From Phytophthora hibernalis (lineage: Eukaryota > Oomycota > Peronosporomycetes > Peronosporales > Peronosporaceae): a stretch of 64,000 bases of DNA. The first letter of the stretch is position 1. Every line of letters begins with the position of its first letter. The translations under genes and the position numbers were made by a program. Under the pieces are notes generated by a model that made no database searches, was not told where the DNA came from, and saw nothing but the letters and a program-made list of their open reading frames with translations. The stretch is taken from assembly GCA_012656075.1 (NCBI GenBank), contig JAAKBF010000227.1, forward strand, positions 1 through 64,000, given 5' to 3'. Below, in pieces: positions 35,811-45,539 of the stretch.

Positions 35811-35954
35811 CCCGCCAACTACCGCGTCTTCAGGGTGCGCATCGCAACCGAGTTCAACAGTGTCGACATCGAGCTGCCGGCCTTCGCCATGGCAAAGGAC
35901 CTCAAGTCCGCCGTCTTCAAGGCCAAAACTGGTCAAAACAATCCTGGCAATTGA
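35811..35954 (+). other. Short coding-like segment of unknown origin
   Basis: The frame reads YRVFRVRIATEFNSVDIELP and then AKDLKSAVFKAK, which looks like real protein (ubiquitin-like strand pattern possible). It is only about 48 codons, has no clear start, and ends 3 bp before the dehydrogenase stop. It may be a stray exon or a gene fragment. Confidence 0.25.
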
Positions 35955-35956
35955 AA

Positions 35957-37491
35957 CTATGCCTCCAGGCCACCCATGCAGACCATCTTTGTCTCTTGGT
36001 ACTCGTCCAGACCCATAAACGAACCCTCACGTCCAAGGCCAGACTGCTTCACGCCACCAAACGGAGCCTGCACGTTCGAGATCACGCCCGTGTTCACACC
36101 GATCATACCGCAGTCGAGCGCAGCGGCAACACGCCACGTACGAGAGAGGTTCTGTGAGAAGAAGTACCCAGCTAGACCTGCCTCCGTGCCGTTGGCCATC
36201 TCGATCACCTCCTCTTCAGTAGAGAACTTGAACAGCGGCACAACGGGTCCAAAGATCTCCTCGCTCCAGACGCGCATGGAGTCGTCAACGTGGGCGAGCA
36301 CCGTGGCCTCGTAGAAGTTGCGGCCGATGTCGCTGCGCTTGCCGCCAACGAGAGCCGTCGCGCCGTTCGTGACAGCGTCCTCCACGAGCTCCGACGTCTT
36401 GAGAAATGCGTTGGGGCCGATCAGCGGTCCAAGGTTCACACCTTCCTCACGCGGTGGGCCCATCTTGAGCTTCTTAACGTGCTCCACCAGCTTGGCCGCG
36501 AACTCGTCGTAGATGTTCGCGTGGATGAAGATGCGGTTGCTGCACACGCACGTCTGGCCGGTGTTGCGGAACTTGGAGGCCATGAGGCCGTCCAGGGCCT
36601 TGTCAACGTCGGCGTCTTCGAACACAATGAACGGCGCGTTGCCGCCGAGCTCCAGCGACACGCGCTTCACCGTGGCGGCGGATTGTTCCATCAGTAGCTT
36701 GCCGACGCGAGTAGAGCCCGTGAACGAGATCTTGCGGACGTCGTGGCTGCTGGTGAGCGCGCTTCCGACCTCGGCTGCCTTGTCGTTGGGTGACGGCACC
36801 ACGTTGATGACTCCGGCGGGGATGCCGACGTCCTCCGCGAGCTTGGCCAGCGCTAGCGCCGACAACGGCGTCTCCGCAGCAGGCTTCACCACTGCTGTGC
36901 ACCCCGCGGCCAGACACGGGCCCAGCTTGCGGGTGATCATAGCCAGCGGAAGTTCCAGGGTGTGACGATGCCACACACGCCCACGGGCTCCTTGATGGCC
37001 AGGATCTTGTGGTCCGGCGCCGACGTGGACGGCAGGAAGCCGCCCGAGTGCATGATCTCGTGCGCGTAGAAGTCGATGAAGCCGGCGGCGTAGGCCACCT
37101 CGCCCTTGGCCTCGGGCAGCGGCTTACCGCTCTCCACGGAGGCGATGACGGCCAGGTCCTCGGTGTTAGCCACGATGGCGGCGTGCCACTTCTTGAGCAG
37201 GACGGAGCGCGCGGCGGGCGTGGTCTTGCGCCACTTCTTCTGGGCCGCCAACGCCGCCGCGATGGCCTCGTGGGTCTCGACGTGGCCCATGTTGGCCACG
37301 CGCGCGATCTCCTTGTCCGTGGACGGGTCCATCACGGCGAAGTGCTTGTTAGAGTGCGCCTCGACCCACTTGCCGTTGATGAAGCCCGCCGACTGGATCA
37401 GCTCCTTGTTGTGCACCTCGACGTGGAAGAAGCGGCGCGTGGCCGACGATGCCGACGGCAGGACGGAGCGGTGGATCTTGGACGACAACAT
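35957..37491 (-). CDS. Mitochondrial succinate-semialdehyde dehydrogenase (ALDH5-type)
   Basis: Oxidises succinate semialdehyde to succinate, the last step of the GABA shunt, using NAD(P). The protein (about 510 residues) starts MLSSKIHRSVLPSASSATRRF, a basic Ser-rich mitochondrial presequence. ALDH motifs follow in order: TPWNF, KPAAETPLSALALAKLAEDV, SFTGSTRVGKLL, the catalytic Glu in SLELGGNAPFIVF, the catalytic Cys in NTGQTCVC, EEIFGPV, and GVKQSGLGREGS near the C-terminus. The only defect is a slip at about 36949 between TPWNF and LAMITRKLGP, where one C is missing from a short run. With everything else perfectly conserved, I take this as an assembly error. The upstream region (37492 onward) is GC-rich and probably holds the promoter. 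Confidence 0.93.
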
Positions 37492-38075
37492 GGCAGAAGG
37501 AAGGGCGGAAACGGGTTGAGCTCTACGACGTAAATTCGGAAGTGAGCCAATGCGGAATGCGGTAGCATGTTGAACACAGCAGACCGCAGGAAATCACTTG
37601 GCGTTTGTATGGGTATCGTAGCGTACGTCAGCAAACGCGTACGCTCCCACATTGCGCAGCGCTTCTGTTCCCTGCGAGCGTACGCGGACGCCCGCGCCCA
37701 TTGCCCATTGGCGACTGCTGGTTGGCTGGTGTTCGAGCTCGAGCTGCGGAGTTTCTTGGCACTGGTTGGTATGTTAAACGGAGCCTCCTATTGCATATAC
37801 ATGAACGGTGACTGTGTAGCCCTCTTGTGGGTTTCCTATATTGCAATAATATGGATGAAAAACATATTTGTGAGGCGCTCTAACGAATACGGAGTACATC
37901 ATAGTCCTGAAATACATCATGCATGTCTCGAAGTACTAAATAGCTATTTACTTATCTAAGTACTTTTTAAAAAGTACTGAGTATTATGACTCAAGTCACC
38001 CCATTAGAGGGTTTTTGAGAGGATGGAGGGGATGCGTTCGTGTTCGCCGCCTCGCTGGCGTCGTCCGGTATCATA
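37492..38075. other. Intergenic region with perfect 20-bp palindrome
   Basis: A divergent promoter region between the dehydrogenase gene and the Cys/His-repeat gene. AGTACTTTTTAAAAAGTACT at 37959-37978 is a perfect inverted repeat. A long frame at 37567-37959 shows no domain and is not considered a gene. Confidence 0.5.
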
Positions 38076-38923
38076 ATGCCGATTGAATCGATTCCAGCTC
38101 AACAAAAATCGCCGCCCACTTCGAATGTATCACTGTTACATGTATTGGACGACACCCCGAAGAAAAATATTGTCGCCAATTCAAAGTCAACTCTACGATG
38201 TGAAAAGAGTTCTGCTCGTGATTTCTGCTCCCAACCGGATTGCACCAAGAAAGCGTTAACACGTGGTAAATGCTTCAAGCACGGAGGGGGAAGCGCTGTT
38301 CGTATCCGGAATGTGGGAACCGTGCTCGTGTAAAAGGGCTCTGTGCTAGACATGGAGGGGGATTCGATGCTCGAATCCAGGATGTACCAACATCTCCCAG
38401 ATTAAAGGGCTGTGCGTGGCTCACGGTGGTGACCGAAAATGTTTTCATATAGGTTGCAACAAGCACGCACTGACAGGGGTACTTGTTTTCAACATGGTGG
38501 AGGTTACGCGTGCTCGTACCCTGGAGTGCCAACCAAGCCTACGTGGACGGCAGGTGTGTTTCACATAGTCGATGTCGAAAGCCATGCAGTTATCCCACCT
38601 GTGTGAAAAATGTTGTTACAAGAGGAAGATGTTTTGAACATGGCGGGGGCAAAACTTGTTCGGAACCTGAATGCTCCGGTGAAGCTCGAGTGGGAGGAAA
38701 GTGCTATACACACGGCGGAGGAAAGAGATGTTTGGAATCTGGATGCACGAAGCATGCTCAGCAAGGAGGGCGGTGTATTAATCATGGTGGAGGAGTTCGC
38801 TGTTCTCAGACCGGTTGTACGAAAGCAGCTCAGCTGAAAGATAAGTGCCACACGCATGGAGGAATCATCCAAAATAAGCGAAAGCGTTGCGAGGCAAATG
38901 CGATGTCGGCAGCAAGCGAGTGA
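38076..38923 (+). CDS. Protein with about nine Cys/His zinc-binding repeats (WRKY19-like repeat type), frame broken
   Basis: After about 55 residues without domains, a repeat C-x4-C-x(9-10)-G-x-C-x2-HGGG recurs about nine times, each about 24 residues: CSQPDCTKKALTRGKCFKHGGG, then CSYPECGNRARVKGLCARHGGG, and so on to CHTHGG near 38860. Each has three Cys and one His and should bind one zinc. In oomycete genomes such proteins are often labelled WRKY19-like because the Arabidopsis WRKY19 protein has similar repeats, but no WRKYGQK is seen. The frame changes at about 38290, 38370, 38475 and 38540. The role is unknown; DNA or RNA binding is likely. Confidence 0.7.
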
Positions 38924-39123
38924 AGATATGATAAATGGCTGGTAGGCTGAACTCAACGCCAGGACTCGAGGCATGGGTGGTGAATTGGAGGTGTTGTTCC
39001 AAGAAACATGGTACAGTTCCTGAAAAGCCCCCAAAAATGCCGATAAATTACGGATAAATTATCATCCTGCAAGTTCCAGAAAAATACTTCGGGAAATAAA
39101 TGTCAAGACTCGTACAACCCACG

Positions 39124-40055
39124 AGTGGTTTCTGTGGCTTTCGGACGCCACGTTCTGGCAAAAGCGGATGCACGGAGAAGCCGCAGAGCCCGAGGGGCCA
39201 CCGTGGATGAAAGATTTGAGAGGCTCCACGAAGCGACTCAAACAACGGATGCGAACTGCCTTCCAACGAGATCTGGGGCAGCAGTGAAAGAAAAAATATG
39301 TGCAAGAACGATCGGTACTATTTCGCGGTATGGGGTCCCAACAGTTTCTCTACCGACGCCAACAAGGTCCATATGCGTACTTGAAGCACAACGTGTCTAC
39401 GGAGTCGAGAGAGCAGAGATCTGTGGCCTTTTTGCTGGAAACTCAAGTCTCAGCTTCGATGTGTGGTTTTGCTTGCTACCAGACACCAGGACAGGAACTA
39501 CGACGCGACATTACGGAAGGTGTGCTGGGGTGTCATTTACGGTCTGGACTGTGACGATCTTGGAGCTGATCGATGGCAGCCTGTCGTTGTTGACTCCAAG
39601 TACAATGTGTACTGTTGGCTGCTTGAGGGCAGAACAATGGTAGCGGCTGGTCTAGAGCCAAAGCGTTGGCACCACCTTACGCTGACCTATGATAGGAATA
39701 AGCAAACCCAGGTTGTGTACCTCGGAGGCGTGAAGATATTTTTCGATACAGGAGAAAGACGTCGGTAGTGGTCTCGGATGACGTACCAGCAGATCGGGAC
39801 AGGTCATGTTGTAGCTGGAGATGTTACCCAGATTACTCTGGATCGTATGACTTTCGAGGTCTTGTTGACGAATTCCGTGTCTGGCAAGGAGTGCTATCTG
39901 CAAAAGAAATTGTGGAGCTCGCACTTGGAGGAGCGCTCCCATACCGAGGTGTGTGGGCTTCAATGAAGCTACCAGGACGCAAGACAACGGGAATGGGCTT
40001 GGAATGGGTGCATTGTACCCGGCCTGCAGAGGGTGGAATAGTTAACAAATTGTAA
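39124..40055 (+). pseudogene. LamG/concanavalin-like domain protein with F-box-like start, frame broken
   Basis: The beginning reads WFLWLSDATFWQKRMHGEAAEP in a frame without ATG, recalling the end of an F-box (about 39126-39190). A concanavalin-A/LamG-like beta-sandwich follows: SLSFDVWFCLLPDTRTG (about 39440-39495), WHHLTLTYD (about 39665), VVYLGGVKIFFDTGE and SYDFRGLVDEFRVWQGVLSAKEI (about 39840-39910). This last is the typical closing motif of such domains. The frame changes at about 39290 (TGA), 39500 and 39770. It could be a degraded gene or one with consensus errors. Confidence 0.55.
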
Positions 40056-40743
40056 TCGTGCTGCATTGAGACTTTTTATTGCTGCTACTTCCGCGCAGCG
40101 CTGACTGGTGGGTAGGAAATGAAGTTTGACATTTCGTGTAGCATTTTCGTTTTGACCTTGTGATCCTGAATACTTACTTTCGCATGCATCCTGGTTGTCA
40201 ACCAGAACCAGACGTGTGCGCAATTCGCAGGTCGAAAGGCCTGTAGTATGGTTCATGCAGCTGACTATTTTAATAGAATCGCGAACACGTCACTTATAAA
40301 GGGCACTGCTCCATGAGTACGGGCTCGAGAGGGGCAAAGGCTGTAGCGTAAAAGTAATAAAAGTAAGTTTGTGTTTTTGTTCTTCCCTTGGGTGCTAGTA
40401 GGAAGATTCACGACTGAGTATAGAATCTGGGCGGCGACCCCGCGCCGAGCACGCCCATATGCATGACAACCTTCGGGTTCACTCACCTCGACGCCCTGAG
40501 GCGCCCTTCATCCTACCCCCCGCTCTAGAAGCCCTTGTCGCGTTCCAGCCGGCCGTGTCCTCCGTCCTCGCTCATCCTTCGGCTCCTCCGGGTGTGACGT
40601 GATGGCCTCTCCGCCACTTTCCGAATGAGCACGACACATCTGCGCCATCTTTTGGGACGCTCATCACCCTTGGTGCCACTCTTCGGGTACAACTTAGGCC
40701 TGATACGGCTCAACAGTCGCAGCGTCCGGCGGACCGTTCTCCC
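40056..40743. other. No gene recognised
   Basis: Short frames only. It lies between the LamG-like gene and the first readable part of the Helitron protein. Helitron 5' ends are hard to see by eye and could lie here. Confidence 0.35.
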
Positions 40744-42945
40744 GCACGCGTGGCACGTCGGCCTCGTGCCCCGGTGCGGGATAACCTCCGAGAGTTCGAG
40801 AAACAGTGGAAGGATTACTACAGAACGCAACGAAAACCAGAAGACACAGATTCCGCTGAGGCTGAAATATTACGAACCAGACCTCCAGCCACTTCTGCGT
40901 GGTCGCCGATGGAGGATCGAGCTCTCAGTGATAACGAACCTATGAATGATGCTGTTCCTGACGATTTCATGGATGTCCAAATCGTTGTTGCTCCTGAAAG
41001 TTCCACGACAAAATTGTTAGAAGATGCGGAGCACGTAGTACAAGCAGTGCCCATGCTAAAACATGTTTTTCAGATTGCTGGAAAGGTGTACCCGTCATTG
41101 AGTAGCCTTGTGTTACATACTGATCTGAGGTCATGTCCGTAATCGTCTCTGGTTCTTGACGCTGGAGTAGATGATGGTGATAGTAAATGCATCGGGACGC
41201 AAGAATTTATTGCGCAGTTTAAGGATGCTCAAACACGCCTGGAAACGATGGGGAGTTGTTCTGTGTGGTGCCGTTTGAAGATCGCAGCACACCTCCGCGT
41301 TGGACACCGGAGTCGTTACCCTCATTTCCGAAGGTCGCGGACGTTTCTGAAGCGTTCGACCTCAACTTCTGGCAACACGTTGCCTTTGAAACAGCAGCAC
41401 GGCATCTCCTCTATGGTTATTTAGCAAATATCACTGACGCGATATCAAAACCTGTTTTTCCTGTTGATCATCAACATGTTCCATAATCTCAACTGATTGG
41501 ATATCTTGGAGGTGAAGCAGGCACCGGAAGTCCACTGTCGTAGATGCGTTGCTCACATTAGCGAAGATGTGGGGACGCGAAGACAGCGTCGAGACCCTGG
41601 CATTCACGGGAGTAGCTGCGATTAACATTAAAGGGCGAATCATGCATAGTGCAAGGAATTTACAGCTTAACGGCGCTGAGTCAAAAACAGCCCCAAGCCT
41701 TGAAATGAAAGCTCGGTTTAGTCGTGTTGCTCTCGTGATTATTGATGAAATTTCAATCAGCGATCAAGCTGCTTGGAGGGACCGATAGCGTTTCGCGATC
41801 AATGTCAAATTCGCCAGCTAAAATTATGGGTGGTAAGCACATGCTACTCATTGGAAATTTCTTACAACTACCTCCTGTTGGAGTATCACCATGTAAGATT
41901 TTGTTTTATATAGGCATATAAACGGACTTTATACTGAATTTATATCATATTTGTTTGCACTCAATGTCTTCAGGTTTCCAACCTCCGCCGTGCAATGGTA
42001 AACGATTGCGCCATGCTGGCTACATTGTCTACAAAGCAATCAACTTTGTGGTATTTCTTACGAAAAATATGCGTGCTCAATTTGACACATACTATACTCA
42101 ACTTTTAAATGACCTAAGATGGGGCGGCTCTCAGATGCCCAACTAAGCTCATTGAATTCACGGGTACAGGCGAATGAACAACACGAGGAATCCACATGGG
42201 CTGAACACGAATCGTTTTACCGTTCGCTAGTGGTGTGTACGAACAAACTGAGGTGTGCAATCAACAATCAAATGATTTTTGATGTGGCCAAAACCCGAAA
42301 TGTTCCAGTCTATGAATGCCTTGCTGTGCCATCGTCGCGCTCTCGAGGTATCGTGGAGCACCTTGCTAATGTCAACGATGACCTCACGGAACGCGTTCCA
42401 TTGAAGCTTATTTTCTATATTGGAATGCCTGTGATGATTACTCGAAAGTACCCAGCCTTACTGAAGGCAGACGTCATTGAGAACGGCGTTTTAGCCACCA
42501 TAGTGGGCTTGTATCCATCCCCAGAGGTACTTCAAACCATCTCGTACGAAGCGTTTGGTGTCAGGATTCAGAAGTTGGTACAACAGCCAGAACTAATGCT
42601 GCTTAAGCTACACGGAATGAGCAATACGCTCATTCGCGGATTTCCGGGTTGTGTAATTGAGCTTCCCCGCTTCATGGGCAAATCCGCCTCACAAAGATCC
42701 CGAATTTGTCGCAGTCGAGTATCACAGTGACCCAATTTGGTCTAGTCCCTGCATTTGCGTGCACAACTGAAAAGCTGCAAGGACAAACCTGCCACGATGG
42801 CATCGTGGTCACGCCTATAGATCGCAGAAAAGGTGTTCCGTGTTCAACACTCTACGTAGCACTTACACGCGCGGTGAGTTTGAGCGGGCTAACGCTTACC
42901 GAGGAAATCACTAGGCAGTATCTCGACAAATTCAAACCGTCGTAG
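40744..42945 (+). pseudogene. Helitron-type (PIF1-like) helicase, C-terminal part of a Rep/Helicase
   Basis: A linker region with WKDYYRTQRKPEDTDSAEAE leads into a superfamily-1 helicase. Walker A is GGEAGTGK (about 41510-41530, the Lys codon slipped by a missing A), followed by VETLAFTGVAAINIKG. Motif II is VIIDEIS (about 41735). GGKHMLLIGNFLQLPPVG, FLTKNMRAQFD, GMPVMITRKYP and, in the last frame, KLQGQTCHDGIVV and STLYVALTRAVS (motif VI, about 42845-42875) close the core. In eukaryotes this arrangement with large spacers is typical of Helitron rolling-circle transposons. The Rep endonuclease half is not visible upstream, so the copy is truncated or its 5' half lost. Frame breaks at about 41485, 41527 and 41775, with a possible intron or gap at 41895-41960. 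Confidence 0.75.
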
Positions 42946-44185
42946 GCATCAGCAAGTGAAATGCAGCCCCTCATCGAGATGGTAGTATTGCCGCCATACA
43001 CATCGGCAGTATATGCCTCTCTTTTCGCTGACTGGAAATCTAAGCAGCACACGTGAACATGCATTAGAATAGTAGTGATTTCTTTCTTATATTTGTATCT
43101 GAATGCAATACTTGATATCACTTTGCATTACTCATACCCTGCTGATGTTAGTCGAGAAAGATAACTTTTGGCCTGGACGAGTTGACCTGGGCAACCTCAG
43201 AAGTTTACACTTCAGGTGTTGTATTTGTTCGTACATACCTATTGACATCGTCTTCTCACTGGGTTACTCAAGATTGAGTTGCCAGACATATTCGCTTCTA
43301 TAGGCTATCGCGTTCGTTGGATGATCCAAGCGCCGAGGGGTCGCAGTGGGAGGAGCCTTTAAACAAATGTTGTACTACCTCGTAACCACAGACATGGGGA
43401 ACAAAGCCTCCAGTGCGACGAAGCGAGCTCGAGCAGCTCGAGCAGCTCCAGGAGACGCCACGCGACCGCCCAAGCACAAGAGGCTGCACCTTGGAGAGAG
43501 TGTACCTCGCCAAGCTGCCCAAGCAGTGACAGAGATGCCCCTAGAGAAATGAGTGCGCATGGCGTGAAGGCGAGCGCCGTTTGTGGGCTTGCCTCTCACA
43601 ATACAGGTGCGGTAAAATTCAGAACCATGTTCAACTAATACTGGCTTTCTGTAGTAACGAGAAAACTGACACTGTAGTAGTGAAGGCATTGACAGAAGTG
43701 ATGACGACGCGGGTTCCGGCGACGAAAAACAACTACAAATTGAGCAGACTAAGCCGTTGACTTCATCCTCAAGAGGTCAGCATAGTATTTGTCCTACGTC
43801 GCTGTCTTCTACGTTGACGGGGACTGATGCAACTTCTGCAAACGGGAGCAAAGCTCGACCTGTATGGATAGGTGGTGCAGCAAGTGGGCCTACGCCAGTA
43901 GCCGTGCATCACGTACTGGAGGAAACCCCGCAACCGACGAACACTACGCTTACAACCGCGGAGGTTAAGCATGCGTGTGCAGCCCTTTAGAAGAAGCTGG
44001 CCAGAGAGAAGGGCAGGAAACGTCAGCATGGACGACGACTGTGGTCAGAGCCATTAAAACTCTCCGACTGTCAAACTATGATGCTGGCGTATTGATATAA
44101 AGCTGCATGAAACGAAGGGCGAGCGGTTGATTACGAAAGAATAGCTGGCAACAGACACTTCCCCACATGCAAGGGCCACCCGCAA
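42946..44185. other. Unassigned ORFs, probably repeat-derived
   Basis: Plus-strand frames at 43346-43552 (basic, Ala-rich) and 43757-43990 (Thr/Ser-rich) have coding-like composition but no recognised domain, and no convincing exon model. The 3' end of the Helitron should also lie here; no CTRR hairpin end was identified. Confidence 0.3.
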
Positions 44186-44500
44186 GTGCTGAAAGATAAA
44201 GAGCCGTTCTTGATTGAACTGCTCGAGTCGGCGCTGAAGGAACAACGCGAGACTGATGGAGGTAAGCGTGTTATGACAAGTGCATTGTGGGAAGAAGAAT
44301 TCGCGAAATGCCAAATGCGTCATGATGAGGTGCTCGACACATTGAAGATTAAAATCAAGGAACTCAAGGAGCGCCTGGAATCTGAGACGTTGTTGTCAAA
44401 CGATCTCCTGGTCCGGTTGGCAAGATCATACGTGGAGAACATGAGCGGAGCCAAAGTACGTATCAATGCTGCTAAAAATAGACACAGCGTGGACAAGTGA
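44186..44500 (+). CDS. Coiled-coil ORF of unknown function
   Basis: The frame reads LIELLESALKEQRETDGGKR, then EFAKCQMRHDEVLDTLKIKIKELKERLE, a clear amphipathic helix, and stops at 44498. It may be the last exon of a gene that includes the frames at 43.3-44.0 kb. The stop lies directly in a GTA-rich simple repeat. Family not recognised. Confidence 0.35.
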   Translation: MLKDKEPFLIELLESALKEQRETDGGKRVMTSALWEEEFAKCQMRHDEVLDTLKIKIKELKERLESETLLSNDLLVRLARSYVENMSGAKVRINAAKNRHSVDK

Positions 44501-44777
44501 TGTAGTAGTAGTATAGTAGTAGTATAGTATATGTAAACACCACTTCGTCACAAAGTACCGTTGGGGTTTCTCACTGAAGCGCATGACCCTTCACTCCACC
44601 GATTTTATTCGATACCGAATGCACTACTTGCACGCTTCCAATTCATGACAAAGCTTGTTTACCAACTGCACTATCCTACCCACTGCCGAAATACACACAC
44701 GCAACTAGTAGCTCCCACTCGGACCCTTACAAGTGATGTAGCAGTAGTGTATTAGTAGTATAGTATATGTAAAAAAA
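44493..44777. repeat. Pair of GTA-rich direct repeats, 236 bp apart
   Basis: ACAAGTGATGTAG begins at 44493 and again at 44729. Each is followed by (GTA/GTAT) units and ends with AGTATAGTATATGTAAA. The copies are about 45 bp long with a few changes. Confidence 0.7.
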
Positions 44778-45539
44778 TTGGGGTATACAGTATACAGCAA
44801 AATATTACTGCACAACAACAAAAATATTATTTTTCGTGTGTATTTCTGTGTGTGAAATAAATGGATCTGTGACCTTACCTTGTATCTAGCCAGACCAGCT
44901 GAGAGACCTCGCGCGCGAAGAGCTCGAAGAGACTCGAGCTAGCGCTACTGTTTTAATACACGCATCGATGCATGAAAAGTACTTCGAAGTAATGATTTTA
45001 ATCTTTAAAAGGTGAATGTCGCTTCGATGTGCAATCTTCACATCAACTAATGATTAATAAGTGGCAGATGATGCAGGCTATGATTATAATCGTAATACAT
45101 GTATATCTCATAATTTCTTCTATGATCAATCATGGATGGTAAGTTAGTATTTAGGACGATCGCCATATGGAGAAGATTCGAGAAGATACGCCGAGGACGA
45201 AGAAGATACAGACGTGGGGCTGTAATATGGTCTATGATTAAAGCATGGATTTATCATGGGTTGCAACATTGTGTTGCAATTTGTACGCATAGTCAAACAG
45301 ACCGCATGATCATGGAGTCTCGCGGAAGCTCACGCCAGTAGAGACGCATAAGTTGCTGTGAGATCATGTATGGAAAACGTCATCCCCACAACGATCACAT
45401 TATCAAAGATAAAACTCAAACTAGAATGAATTATTGGACGCATTAGCAGCTATCCTGCAGTTAGAACTGGAAAAAGTGCAAACTTACTTCGAGACATGGG
45501 TGTGAGGAGTATCCTCTTCCTCGTCAGCGTTCCTTGCAA
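44778..45539. other. AT-rich flank with scattered ATCATGG words
   Basis: No gene. CAATCATGG and relatives at about 45126, 45253, 45308 and 45362 match the words filling the introns of the adjacent Mutator-like gene, so this is probably its 3' flank or the transposon's terminal region. Confidence 0.4.

Noticed and set aside
36290..37533. Long plus-strand ORFs (36290-36697, 36513-36965, 37009-37533) opposite the dehydrogenase
   Set aside because: High GC content of the real gene leaves antisense frames open. They have no domain, and the minus strand is unambiguous ALDH.
37567..37959. 130-codon ORF upstream of the Cys/His-repeat gene
   Set aside because: No domain, mixed hydrophobic composition without a clear pattern, and it lies in a divergent promoter region.
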